From: Pieris napi
Lineage: Eukaryota; Arthropoda; Insecta; Lepidoptera; Pieridae
DNA: 64,000 nt
Assembly (NCBI RefSeq): GCF_905475465.1
Contig: NC_062251.1
Coordinates: 7,433,001 to 7,497,000 of the forward strand
Reading direction: 5' to 3'
Below the pieces are notes generated by a model. It was not told the origin of the DNA. It saw only the letters and a program-made list of their open reading frames with translations, and made no database searches. The position numbers were made by a program, and so were the translations under genes. Positions within the stretch are counted from its first letter, which is position 1, and each line of letters opens with the position of its first letter. Shown here piece after piece: positions 21,701-31,480 of the stretch.

Positions 21701-22850
21701 AACCACGATTGGTAAGTCCGCGTCCAAACGCCACCCGAAACGGTCGAACTCACGTCGCTCCGCGCCTTAAAAAAGTTTGCAAAAATCAAAACAGTGGTTT
21801 TTCTTAAGTTATTAGTACAGTGTTATATATTAGTAGATGCGCGCTTCTGCGATCTATCTAACAGTGTTAAAATCAGTTTTAAAAGTTTTAGTTTAATATT
21901 TTATTTTCATAAAAAACAGTAAATTTTTTGGTTTTTTGTCTTTTAAAAATACTTTTAGTTCTTCAAAAATTGTTTTTGTGGTATAGTGTAATAGAGTGAA
22001 TTAAGGCGGTCATTTCGACCTAATTTTGGTTGATAAGGGTCCACAACCACGGATTCCATGGACAAAACACCGGAAAAAGGTCAATAACTTTTTATCTAAA
22101 TCAGTGACATAGTGTTTTTATAGCTTTCAAAGATAGTCCTAATTGAGGGCTATCGTCCGATACCCAGTTTATAATTTTGGGCCCAAGAACCAACTTTTTA
22201 GAGCCAAATAACGTCAAAAATAAGGGTTTTGCCCCTCCTGCCAGTGCCCCATAAGTTACAGTTCATTTAACGTGTCTATTAGATCCGCTAGACCAAGAGG
22301 AATCGTTTGATATTTATAACAAGAAAATCCGAGCTGAAATATCCCCTCGAACTGAGGGAAAACCGGTTTTTGGGTGCTAATCAGCCCCAAACTCAAATGC
22401 ACAACACCTCACTATATATACCACAGACAAGCTAATAATTACAAAGCTACTGACACCAAGTTTGTAAGAATCGGAACCATAGCCAGGAAGTAACGGTCAG
22501 AAACAGCTTGGAAACGAGGATATCCACAGGATCCAGAACACCTAAAATTCTAAATTTACATTCACCGGATAGCCCGTAAAAAACACCAACAGACATCTTA
22601 CATTTCATCAACAAGAATTTCCCATTCACCGAGCTGGAGACCAGATTGTCTGGTGACCAGCTGGAACAGCTCCAGCACCAACACCAACGGCTTGTCCTCT
22701 CCGGGGGCAGTCTGAAAACACCAATCACCTCTACCCCATGAGCAACAGCTGCCGAGCAATCCTGGACTCTAACACAAGGTAGGGTGGATTACCAGCCCCA
22801 TATTTAAAATTTTTTAACATTCTCAAAATTTTATCCTAAACCCGTCGAGC

Positions 22851-24395
22851 TTGGGCTTATTTAAACCGGCTCGGCGAGTTCTATTTGATAGTGTACATTG
22901 TTCCTCTCAAAAACCCCCCTCCACCCCACAATACAGGTTTTCACCCCCCACCGCGACAAAATCTTCCCCCCCACCCCCACCCCCTCGAGTTGGGTATCAA
23001 ACGACTCAGCTCGAAGAGGTGAATACACCTATCCACATTTCAGCCCCCCCTCACCCCCCCTCACCCTCCACCAGCAAAATGTTACCCCGAACTCCACCCA
23101 AACCAACAAACAAAGCCTCTACTCCCTCTACGTCCTCAACACCAGCAAGACGGACTTTAGTAGAGATGTTGAGCCCGGCCTTCGCTCGCGAAAAACGCCC
23201 AACAGAGTCGGCTCATATGGAGATGGCCAGAGAATACAGGCAGACAGGCCTACAAGCTCTCTCTGCCTCTCGCAACATTAAGGGCGAACTAAAAGCCGCT
23301 ATTACCGAGGCAATCGAAGGTCTTTTTGGAGTCGTTGGCCTAATTGACCCTCCATCCACCATCCGCACCACCCCTCCCGTTCCCACACCACTTACACCAC
23401 AGGCTGACAAATCTTCAGCATCCACAACTACTACACCTAAATCTACAACACTTGCAATTTGCACCACACAAACACAACTTGTACACAAAATTGAGGCCCA
23501 CTCTCGGCTACTCGAGGAGTCGAACAGGGTTATGCAGGAACACACGAGGGCTTTAAAGGCATGTCCTAAACCCGCGCCGACGGAAATACAGCCAGTAGTG
23601 GCGGACCTGAATAAGATTCATCAATCCTATGCTAAGACCGCCGCCACGCCCAAACCTCCTGCAGGCCCTTCCGTCGTAGTGTCCGGAGAGGGTCTCAACA
23701 CAGCCGAGCAATTACTAACACAGATAAGCAGAACAGTTGACTTCAGACGGGGCGGATACGCCCCTTTAAAGGTCACCCCGCTTTCTAAAAATAAGATCAA
23801 ATTAGTGTTCGAAAGAGACGAGCATAAACAACACACACTTACACAATTACAGAAAAATACAATCATAAAAACACAGGAGGAAAAACGGATCGATCCGATG
23901 ATAATACTCAAAGGTATTAACAAATTAATACCCGAAACCGAATTGACAAAGACGATCAAGGATCAAAACCCGACACTTACTGATCACACATTTAGCACCA
24001 AATTCATATCAAAAAACAGGAACACAACTCTTTATAACGTAGTACTAAACACCACACCCTCTGCCTGGAAGGCGTTTGCCGACCTAGGCAGAGTTAACAT
24101 AGGGATGCAGCGGGTCCACAGCGAGAACTTTTCACCGTTTAGGCAGTGCCAAAACTGCCTAAACTTCGGACACACCAAGAGCCGCTGCCCCAACACCACA
24201 CCCACATGCGCCAAGTGCTCCGCTCACCACCCCACAGCGGAGTGCAAGGCCGAAGTACATAACTGCACCAATTGCGCCGAACATAATAAACAATTTAACA
24301 CCAACACTGGCACTCTACACCGCGCTGATTCTGACAAGTGCCCTAAAGTAAGGGCCATGCGGGCCCGTGTCGAGGCTAAAATTAATTACACATAA
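22851..24395 (+). CDS. LINE ORF1 (gag-like, CCHC zinc knuckles)
   Basis: The 514-codon frame is intact. The N-terminal 200 residues are Pro/Ser/Thr-rich, the middle has short helical segments (ELKAAITEAIEGLFGVV), and residues about 345-430 form an RRM-like region (PMIILKGINKLIPETELTKT, NVVLNTTPSAWKAFADLGRV). Then come CQNCLNFGHTKSRC (CX2CX4HX4C), CAKCSAHHPTAEC and a third cysteine cluster CTNCAEHNK...DKCP, as in Jockey/I-group gag proteins, which bind RNA and carry it to the nucleus. The frame is open a little upstream of the first Met shown, so the start is uncertain. A related, broken copy lies at 51960-52480. Confidence 0.85.
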   Translation: MGLFKPARRVLFDSVHCSSQKPPSTPQYRFSPPTATKSSPPPPPPRVGYQTTQLEEVNTPIHISAPPHPPSPSTSKMLPRTPPKPTNKASTPSTSSTPARRTLVEMLSPAFAREKRPTESAHMEMAREYRQTGLQALSASRNIKGELKAAITEAIEGLFGVVGLIDPPSTIRTTPPVPTPLTPQADKSSASTTTTPKSTTLAICTTQTQLVHKIEAHSRLLEESNRVMQEHTRALKACPKPAPTEIQPVVADLNKIHQSYAKTAATPKPPAGPSVVVSGEGLNTAEQLLTQISRTVDFRRGGYAPLKVTPLSKNKIKLVFERDEHKQHTLTQLQKNTIIKTQEEKRIDPMIILKGINKLIPETELTKTIKDQNPTLTDHTFSTKFISKNRNTTLYNVVLNTTPSAWKAFADLGRVNIGMQRVHSENFSPFRQCQNCLNFGHTKSRCPNTTPTCAKCSAHHPTAECKAEVHNCTNCAEHNKQFNTNTGTLHRADSDKCPKVRAMRARVEAKINYT

Positions 24396-25300
24396 ATTCC
24401 CAACATACACAACAACATCTAATATAATCACTCGAATAAACACAATAAACACAGTAACACAATCACACAAAAACATTAATTAATAGCGACCTCACACGCG
24501 TCTCTCGCCCGGGGGCATTTGTCCACCTACACAAATAACACACAACAACACAACCGTCACCTCACTACAAACATTAAACACCACCACCCCTCCCATACCT
24601 ACTGGACGCTATCAAATAAATAAACCAATAATAATAATACGCTCGTAATCCACCCTTACTTATATTAACATTATTTCTTACTCTGTGCATCAATTATGTA
24701 AATTACTTATCACCTTACCTCATTTTCTTTATATTACTCTATCACCAATTATAAAATATGTAATCAATTAATCAGTCAAACGTATATAGAACTGCAATTT
24801 TCAAATTTGTCAAAAACAAGTTATTCTCTATTTTCTATTTTCTATATTCAATATTTGTTTTTAAAAAATGTAACTTACTTGAAGATCTGTCTATCAAGCA
24901 TTTATATAACATGCGGACAATCTTAATCTTAATCTAAATTTTAATGTTAAATAATCTTTCTCTACATAATTTAAGGTTGGTATGATATTTATCAACACTT
25001 TACCACCTTATGTTAGTTCATTATATTTAAAATTTGTATAGCAAGCACCTAATATTTTAATGTTACAAGACTTCACATACATACTAATCTACTAGATACT
25101 GAAGTTAATTAATTTGTATATTTTTAACAAGGCATTTCTTTCTTTTTGTTTTCTACAACATACGAATCATTTCTTGTATATTCTATTCTACCATAGCCTA
25201 ATATATCAGTGTCTCAAAGACTCTAAATGGGAGCGTTTCAGTGTTTTAAAGTTTTTATCTTACAGGTATATTTATACTTAGATTCATACCGTTTTAAGAG
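24396..25300. other. 3' non-coding part of the LINE, first section
   Basis: AC-rich then AT-rich sequence with no reading frame of note and no reverse transcriptase motifs in any frame. This is where ORF2 would be expected in an autonomous LINE. Confidence 0.7.
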
Positions 25301-26705
25301 GCGGACTTAAATCGGGCGGCTGAGGGTCGGTTATTGTATCTAATAGCAGAACCGACCCTCAACAACCTACCCGTGTCTAATTCTTAATACGGCATTAGTG
25401 TTAAATTTCACCATTGAATTGTACTTTTTTTTATCTAAACTTATATTTAATTAGCATGTTAAGAGGCGGACTTAAATCGGGCGGCTGAGGGTCGGTTATT
25501 GTATCTAATAGCAGAGCCGACCCTCAACAACCTACCCGTGTCTAATTCTTAATATGGCATTAGTGTTAAATTTCACCATTGAATTGTACTTTTTTTATCT
25601 AAACTTATATTTAATTAGCATGTTAAGAGGCGGACTTAAATCGGGCGGCTGAGGGTCGGTTATTGTATCTAATAGCAGAGCCGACCCTCAACAACCTACC
25701 CGTGTCTAATTCTTAATATGGCTTTAGTGTTAAATTTCACCTTTGAGCTGTACTTTTATCTAGATTTATATTAAATTATCGTGTTAAGAAGCGGACTTAA
25801 ATCGGGCGGCTGAGGGTCGGTTATTGTATCCAATAGCAGAACCGACCCTCAACAACCTACCCGTGTCTAATTCTTAATATGGCATTAGTGTTAAATTTCA
25901 CCCTTGAATTGTACCTTTTTATCTAAACTTATATTTAATTAGCATGTTAAGAGGCGGACTTAAATCGGGCGGCTGAGGGTCGGTTATTGTATCTAATAGC
26001 AGAGCCGACCCTCAACAACCTACCCGTGTCTAATTCTTAATATGGCTTTAGTGTTAAATTTCACCTTTCAATTGTACTTAATATTGTTTAGAATAGAATT
26101 TACCTTGATTCGTACTGTTATATCTAGATTTTAATTTAATTATCGTGTTAAGTAGCGGACTTAAATCGGGCGGCTGAGGGTCGGTTATTGTATCAAATAG
26201 CAGAACCGACCCTCAACAACCTACCCGTGTCTTATCCTTAATATGGAAGTAGTGTTAAATTTCACCGTTCAATTGTACTTAATATTGTTTAGAATAGAAT
26301 TTACCTTGATTCGTACTGTTATATCTAGATTTTAATTTAATTATCGTGTTAAGTAGCGGACTTAAATCGGGCGGCTGAGGGTCGGTTATTGTATCAAATA
26401 GCAGAACCGACCCTCAACAACCTACCCGTGTCTTATCCTTGACAATGTATAAGTGTTAACTTCACCTTTGTTTTGTACTTTTATATTATAGTTTACAATA
26501 TATTAATTCCATTTACCTTTGTTAAACGTTACCATTATCATAGCCTACTCTTATATAACTAAGTTCTAAACCCAATTTTATATAATGCAACTGTACACAA
26601 ATAACTACTATTTTAAGATTAGTTTTAAGACGCGGACTCTATTCAGGTGGCTGAGGGAAAAGAATTGTATCCTATAGCAAAACCAACCCTCAGCCACCTT
26701 AACCA
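25301..26705. repeat. Eight tandem hairpin-bearing repeats in the LINE 3' region
   Basis: Units begin GCGGACTTAAATCGGGCGGC at 25301, 25466, 25630, 25791, 25954, 26155 and 26356, with a diverged eighth (GCGGACTC) at 26632. The first five spacings are 161-165 bp and the next two about 201 bp, from an added segment. Each unit holds an inverted repeat TGAGGGTCGGTT...AACCGACCCTCA around a 17-nt spacer; three copies have GCCGACCC, which still pairs by G-U. In the eighth unit the paired arms are GGTGGCTGAGGG and CCCTCAGCCACC, so pairing survives with a different stem. This suggests a functional RNA structure. Confidence 0.85.
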
Positions 26706-26779
26706 CGTTCAATGTATATACTGTTTCTTTTACATCAATAAATTACAACGACCATGAAAAGCTTATTTTAGCTTAGCTT

Positions 26780-26824
26780 CCTCGGCCCCGGGGCTTAAGT
26801 CGCCGGGGAGGTAGGCCTACTAGC

Positions 26825-26859
<35 letters not shown>
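26780..26859 (+). promoter_or_regulatory. LINE 3' terminal hairpin and poly-A
   Basis: GGCCCCGGGGCTTAAGTCGC is followed by CGGGGAGGTAGGCC, which folds back on it; a 31-A tail follows at 26829-26859. The same end, GGCCCCGG...GCCGGGGAGGTAGGCC before poly-A, is found on another gag-only LINE at about 37600-37645. A shared 3' end is what a common reverse transcriptase would recognise. Confidence 0.75.
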
Positions 26860-26861
<2 letters not shown>

Positions 26862-27322
26862 ACGATTGGTATAACCAAATTCAGGGGCAGCTTCACATTA
26901 GGTAACTGCAGCATTGTTAATATTTTTTCATATTATCGATATACCGTTTAGGCGCGTTTCGTTGCACGAGCTATACCAATCGTAAATTGAACTAAACGCC
27001 CCTAAAAAGGTGTACATCTTTTAACCCTCGGGAAGTCTGGTGGGTAAAAATCAAACGGCGTGCCTGGTGGGTCTAACGTGAATGTAACGATAATCATTCT
27101 CACATTTTTTTTTTATGTTTCAGCGAAAAGAAATTGTGTCTTTTTGCTGTGTGGACTGGTCAACAATTTCCACTTAAAGTGGAAGTAATATCAAGGGACG
27201 AGGGTTTTTGGTGCCAAAAAATGAAACCGAAATTAATCAATTTCTACGAAAAGTGCCTCTTACCTGAATATATCGACCCCAGGAAAAGCCGGTCGATGCC
27301 AATCAGGAGCACTTGTTTGTAA

Positions 27323-27770
27323 ATAATAAAATCTAAAAATGTAATTTATGATGTATCATTTACCCAATACTAGTTTGATAAAAATTAAAAAGTTTCATGG
27401 GGGCACACACACGTGACCGTGTATATCAAAGTATCAATATTATTTTATCCTACTATTCCACGTTCGATATAGCGCTTACGCACACAGACGCATTTTGTTG
27501 TTGTGTAGCTCGTCTCGCGTCGATTTTGACTTGGCTGAATTGGGATAAGCGCTCTTAATATTTGTTTAAAATAACTGTTCAACCGAAACTCGAAATCGAA
27601 TACAAAAATCGATTTTGACTTTTAAAAAATATATTATTTTTCACGTCCCTATTAATTTTATAAACGCAAACGGGCATATCGAATGTGGATTTTGCTAGAA
27701 CAGTGATAAAGAGCAAAATATCAGTTAAAAAGCCATTACTTTTTAAGTTTTTTTTATTTTTATGAATGTG
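27323..27770. other. No recognised gene
   Basis: AT-rich spacer after the last YqaJ exon. GGGGGCACACACACGTGACCG near 27400 is the only GC-rich part. No element end was identified. Confidence 0.4.
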
Positions 27771-27905
27771 CGTAGAAGTTGGCACTATCATCCACACCGA
27801 CTTGGGTACATTCATCAAAAGGTCAATCACTCGGATCCTGACAACCTGGCTGAAGATGGGACTCATACACAAAGAATTGAGTCGCAATGGAGGGCAGTAA
27901 AAAGA
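27771..27905 (+). pseudogene. Merlin (ISXO2-like) transposase fragment
   Basis: Two adjoining frames read VEVGTIIHTDLGT (second Asp of the DDE triad) and, after a small deletion or shift, YIHQKVNHSDPDNLAEDGTH followed by TQRIESQWRAVKRFKDL (third residue, Glu, in RIESQW). This matches the ISXO2/IS1016-like transposase of Merlin transposons. Only about 45 residues remain. Confidence 0.7.
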
Positions 27906-28150
27906 TTTAAGGATTTAAGGTAAAAAAAAATGGGGGGGGGGTGATTACTACAACCCTTCCCCCCTCCTCGCCCCCAATTCGGTTTACCGATTTCTAAGGG
28001 TCCGTTCACACAGACCGGCTCGGAGAGGAGAGCAGATTTTTATCACGTTGGAAACAGTGTTTTGAGTGATTGTAGTAAAGTTTATTTTTGCATTTGCACC
28101 TTTTTTGTCATTAAAAATGCCTGAACGCGCTTCGTGTGAAGTAATAAAAG

Positions 28151-28345
28151 GAGCCGACCGGCTCCGCTTGCGTGCTCTTTCTCGCTCGCGCAGCCGATCG
28201 GCTCTGATTGCGTGCTCTTTCTCGCTTGCGCAGCCTGTCGGCTCCGATTGCGTGCTCTTTCTCGCTCGCGCAGCCGATGGGCTCCGATTGCGTGCTCTTT
28301 CTCTATCGCGTAGCCGATCGGCTCCGATTGCGTGCCCGCTGCGGC
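28151..28345. repeat. 40-bp subterminal tandem repeats of Harbinger copy 5
   Basis: The unit CGGCTCCGATTGCGTGCTCT continuing TTCTCGCTCGCGCAGCCGAT occurs about 4.6 times between the left TIR and the MADF ATG. At the right end, gactccgagcgcatccgacc / ggctccgagcacatccaacc (31082-31125) share the GGCTCCGA word. They may be binding sites for the MADF protein. Frames that run through them are by-products. Confidence 0.8.
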
Positions 28346-28409
28346 CGCGCCGACCGCCATTTTGATAGCAACATTTGAACGTAATAGTTGTGCGTACTTG
28401 TACGAAAAG

Positions 28410-30420
28410 ATGAATGATGAAAAATTAATAATACTCGTGTCAAAATATGAGTGTTTATTTGACATAACCAAGCCATCATATAGCGATCGGATAATGAAAG
28501 ACAATGCATGGGAGGAAATTAGCAAATGTCTCGGAATAAGTGGTAAGTAAGGTTTTCATTGTTTTACACCTACCCCCAGATACTCAAACGAATTTTAAAG
28601 CAAGGGCTTCTTAAACTCGTGCTGCGACGTGTTAGATTCAAAGTCAAAATAGGAATAACATGAGTTTAAATGCGCCCTTACTTTAAAAACTCGTTTGAGT
28701 ATCTGATCGTTAGAATATACTTATGTAGTAGACAATTTTTATTAAATATAACTTAAGAAACTCGCGTAGCCACTTGATCTTGCCAATCTAAAGCACCACT
28801 TGATGAAAAATAATCCTTAAATTTATTCCTTGTGGTTAGAACTGCGTCGCTATTAGAACTGTTTTCATTATTATTGTCTGTTATTGCTGTTAATAAATTT
28901 ATATTGCTGTGAAATTCATTCTCTTGTCCTGGCGTCCGATTTTCTATTAAAAAATTATGTAAACATGTAGTTGCTAATATAATTAAATCACAGTACTTCG
29001 GCTGAATTTTCATTCGTTTTTGATAAATTTCAAATCTTTGAGTTAGCATTCCAAATGCACATTCTACGACTTTTCTTGCCCTGCTTAAACGCAGATTAAA
29101 TACTTTTTTTGATAATTCTGTTCTTGCTTGTTCTCTTGGATACGGCCGCAATATATTATTGCTCAAAGGAAATGCCTCGTCTCCTATAAAAACATGTGGT
29201 AAGCTTTCAGTGGTACTAGGTAGAGGTTTATTTGGGGGCAGCTTTAACTTATTGGTGTTGAGTTTTTTCCAAAATTTTGAATTCTGTAAAATTCCGCCGT
29301 CGCTATTTTTACCATATGATCCGACATCAACAATTAAAAAACTGTATTTCGCGTCGACCACAGCTAGTAACACTGTACTGAAAAAGTTTTTATAATTATA
29401 GAATAAGCTTCCACTATTATCTGGTGCCTGTATATTGACATGCTTTCCGTCTATAGCGCCCAAACAGTTAGGAAAATTCCAAATATTAAAGAAATCACGT
29501 GAAACCTTTTCCCACATTTCTTCATCTGGCATCTGCATAACTATGGGCATCAAAACATCACAAATTACTCTGATTGTCTCATGAATAATTGAATGAACTG
29601 TAGAAATTCCCATTCGAAAATTAAATGACAAGTTTTTGAAACTGCAACCAGTGATGAGGAATCTGTAAAAATAAAACAAACACACAAAATAGAAATATAA
29701 GACTGCCGTACCAAAACGAACTATAAAATAAAAAAGAGTTATGTTATTAATTTTTCATTTCTGTTCTTTCCAGTGACGCAGTGCCAGGATCGTTGGAAGA
29801 AACTGCGAGATAACTTCAGAAAAGCCTATTATAACCGAAAAGGCAAGAGTGGCGATGGTGCAACTACGTCCAAATTGATAAAATTTGAAAAAGAACTTTC
29901 TTTTATAATACCATTTTTTCGCAATCGAAACCAAATATCTAATGTAACATTATCATCGGATGATTCAGAGCCTGGCACACCAATACCACCACCATCGACA
30001 TCATCTAAACGTTCTGACCATTCTGAAGTTGAATCGCTTGCAAGTACTTCTGGCTCGAAAAAGAGACCACGCTTAAGCAAAGATGTTGCTACGGTTTTCG
30101 AAGAGTATCTTGAAGAAAAAAGAAATACTACACCCCGTGACAAGGCATTACGTAATTTTTTTTTGTCTATGTCAGATACAGTGGAAACATTCCCAAAAGA
30201 AGTCCAAGCACGAATTAAAAGGCGCGTGTTTAACATTGTTAATGAAGCTGAATTAAGTCTGTATGAAAATAGTACAGATTTGAATTATTCTTTGTCTATA
30301 AATTCACCGCCATCGACTAATCAATCTACTTACCTAGTGTCAAACGAAACCTATATTCCTCAAAACTATCCAGATCAGACTACTTACGGGTACAATACCA
30401 GCACACAAAATACAAAATAA
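28410..30420 (+). CDS. MADF partner protein of Harbinger copy 5, two exons, intact
   Basis: Exon 1 is 28410-28542 (MNDEKLIILVSKYECLFDIT...NAWEEISKCLGIS, donor G|GTAAGT); exon 2 is 29774-30420 after a TTTCCAG acceptor, phase 1. The spliced frame is 259 codons plus stop. The MADF domain spans about residues 4-90 (ending TQCQDRWKKLRDNFRKAYYN...FEKELSFIIPFF); a Ser/Pro linker, a basic SGSKKRPR patch, and a BESS-like C-terminal block FFLSMSDTVETFPKEVQARI follow. MADF proteins bind DNA; here it is inferred to recognise element ends and import or recruit the transposase. Transposase exon 2 lies in its intron on the other strand. The ATG at 28410 is chosen because the MADF domain starts right there. 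Confidence 0.85.
28577..28705. mobile_element. 129-bp foldback MITE inside Harbinger copy 5
   Basis: CAGATACTCAAACGAATTTT at 28577 is inverted, with few mismatches, at the right end (AACTCGTTTGAGTATCTG, to 28705); arms stay similar for about 33 bp. If TA is the target duplication (gaTActc...gagTAtc) it would be Tc1/mariner-type. It lies between MADF exon 1 and the transposase stop codon. Confidence 0.7.
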
Positions 30421-30997
30421 TAAACAATCAAAAACAATAATAATTATAATAATAATAATTAAATACACACACAAATCTGTACTATTTAATTACATTTCAT
30501 TAACGTAAATAATGCTTAATAAATGGAGGGCTGTGATTTTGTGATCTATTTAGATGTTTGTGTTATTTAACATGATTAGTATAAGTAATTTACATTTCAT
30601 TAACGTAAACAATGCTTAATAAATGGAGGGCTGTGATTTTGTGATCTAAATAACATGATTAGTATAAATAATTGTTTTTTATTTACCTTAAAGTTACCGT
30701 TAACCTTTCTTCGGCTGTAATGGTGCAACGATAATTTGTAGTCTTTTTTGTTATATGTACTCTTAACAAATCTGTCAATTTCAAAAATTGCCAATATTCC
30801 ATACGATAATACTCATAAAATTTTAGGCTATCTCTCTTCAATTCCTCGAAAATGGTGTGAAACTCCCCATGGATTAGTCTGTTTTTCCAAATATGTTTTA
30901 CCCATATTTGTTTCCGCTTGCGCTTACGTTTCCTATGTTCTATTTCAAGTAATCTTGCTAACAAATATATTTCTTCGTCGGAGCTATCTAAATCCAT
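28753..30997 (-). CDS. Harbinger transposase of copy 5, two exons, intact
   Basis: Exon 1 is 30997-30687 (MDLDSSDEEIYLLARLLEIE, a KRKRKRKQ nuclear-localisation-like stretch, then WQFLKLTDLLRVHITKKTTN and TITAEERLTVTL; donor AAG|GTAAAT). Exon 2 is 29662-28753 after TTTTTACAG, phase 2. The joined frame is 406 codons plus stop, the usual length of HARBI1-type transposases. DDE motifs: LGAIDGKHVNIQAP (first Asp near residue 175), NSDGGIL (near 225), GDEAFPLSNNILRPYP and RLSRARKVVECAFGML (Glu). Cut-and-paste of its own element is the expected role. The start at 30997 is preferred because upstream in-frame codons encode subterminal repeat sequence. Confidence 0.9.
30490..30662. repeat. About 102-bp direct duplication behind the MADF gene
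   Basis: TTACATTTCATTAACGTAAA, AATGCTTAATAAATGGAGGG and CTGTGATTTTGTGATCTA occur twice (starting about 30489 and 30591), followed both times by ACATGATTAGTATAA. Each copy contains an AATAAA word, so the duplication doubles a possible polyadenylation signal of the MADF transcript. Confidence 0.85.
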
Positions 30998-31309
30998 GTT
31001 TCGAAAAGCACACGTTAACACACCGAAAACAAAACTTAGACTGCGCGGAATACTGGCACTGCCTTTGTAGTGTATCCACCCGACTCCGAGCGCATCCGAC
31101 CGGCTCCGAGCACATCCAACCGCACCCGCTTTCAGATCTCTTCCAGCCGGTCGATGTGAAATAGTTGGCGGCTCCGCTCCGGCCAATTCCAAGCGTATAC
31201 GACCCGGTCTGTGTGAAAAGAAAAAAGCAGGCCGATGCTCTCCGAGCCGGTCTGTGTGAACGGACCCTAAATCGTTACCGAGAAAATATTGTTACGATTC
31301 AGATTTTTT

Positions 31310-31480
31310 TATTTTGATATATTTTTTTTATCATGTTGTAGTGTATGAGTGAAGCGCGCGTGTGCGTGCGCACGAATTGAGATACCTAAATGTACCATTG
31401 TAGTGTGCTGTGCGTCAGTCACCAATAAACCTTGATTCGTATTACACGTCGTTTCTTTATTATCTCAGTGGCGACGAGGA
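31310..31480 (+). repeat. Possible LTR 3' end and primer-binding site
   Basis: An AATAAACCTTGATTCG signal (about 31423) is followed by CGTTTCTTTATTATCTCA and then GTGGCGACGAGGATTGG, the usual look of a Ty3/gypsy LTR end with a TGGCGAC primer-binding site. No gag follows and no partner LTR was found. Tentative. Confidence 0.4.

Larger units (their letters stand above)
21715..26859 (+). mobile_element. Gag-only LINE insertion with poly-A tail and target duplication
   Basis: The host exon is split exactly: ACCACGATTGGTA occurs at 21702-21714 before the insert and again at 26859-26871 after it, and a tail of about 31 A ends the insert. Such a target duplication plus poly-A is diagnostic of target-primed reverse transcription. 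The insert (about 5.15 kb) has an 1.1-kb leader, one gag-like ORF (22851-24395) and a 2.4-kb non-coding 3' part with tandem hairpin repeats; no endonuclease or reverse transcriptase is present. The element must have been mobilised in trans, or is a derivative with ORF2 deleted. The long uninterrupted poly-A suggests a young insertion. Confidence 0.9.
18045..27322 (+). pseudogene. Mutator-like transposase / YqaJ nuclease gene, interrupted by a LINE
   Basis: Seven coding exons join in phase: 18045-18118, 18835-18928, 19289-19387, 19471-20806, 20912-21287, 21368-21714 continued at 26872-26901, and 27124-27322. Exon 4 is the Mutator-like domain: ITVVADACWSKRSYKSNFSA, GAIIGIKTGKVLHMEVKNKY, a Cys/His cluster, LIADGDASTYKKILESRPYA and KSLLWNVNNNRAEQFNSIVA. 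Exons 5-7 form a YqaJ-type (PD-(D/E)XK) nuclease: LTASSFSK, EYGKSNEKSAIDQL, FLGASPDGLYNQGIIEIKCP (core D and ExK), YNQIQGQLHI and WCQKMKPKLINFYEKCLLPE. Breaks: TAG at 20320 replacing a conserved Glu codon, a one-base shift near 20770 (GGKE), and a 5.1-kb LINE in exon 6. Otherwise all splice sites are good, so inactivation looks recent. No TIR was established. Confidence 0.85.
27998..31267. mobile_element. Complete PIF/Harbinger element (copy 5)
   Basis: The left end GGGTCCGTTCACACAGACCG (continuing GCTCGGAGAG) is exactly inverted at the right end, giving 30-bp perfect TIRs at 27998-28027 and 31238-31267. TAA flanks both sides (27995-27997 and 31268-31270), the 3-bp duplication typical of PIF/Harbinger. 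The 3,270-bp element carries an intact transposase gene on the minus strand and an intact MADF partner on the plus strand with interleaved exons. It also contains a small MITE in an intron and subterminal tandem repeats. Perfect TIRs and two open genes suggest recent activity. Confidence 0.95.

Noticed and set aside
23213..24214. Minus-strand and alternate-frame ORFs over the LINE gag
   Set aside because: Shadows of the 514-codon gag ORF, with biased composition mirroring it.
25301..26705. Tandem rRNA or satellite gene array
   Set aside because: The units lie between a LINE gag and its poly-A tail inside a single target duplication, so they are part of the LINE.
28066..28525. Arg/Ser-rich frames on both strands near the left end of Harbinger copy 5
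   Set aside because: They run through the 40-bp subterminal repeat and overlap the MADF first exon in other frames.
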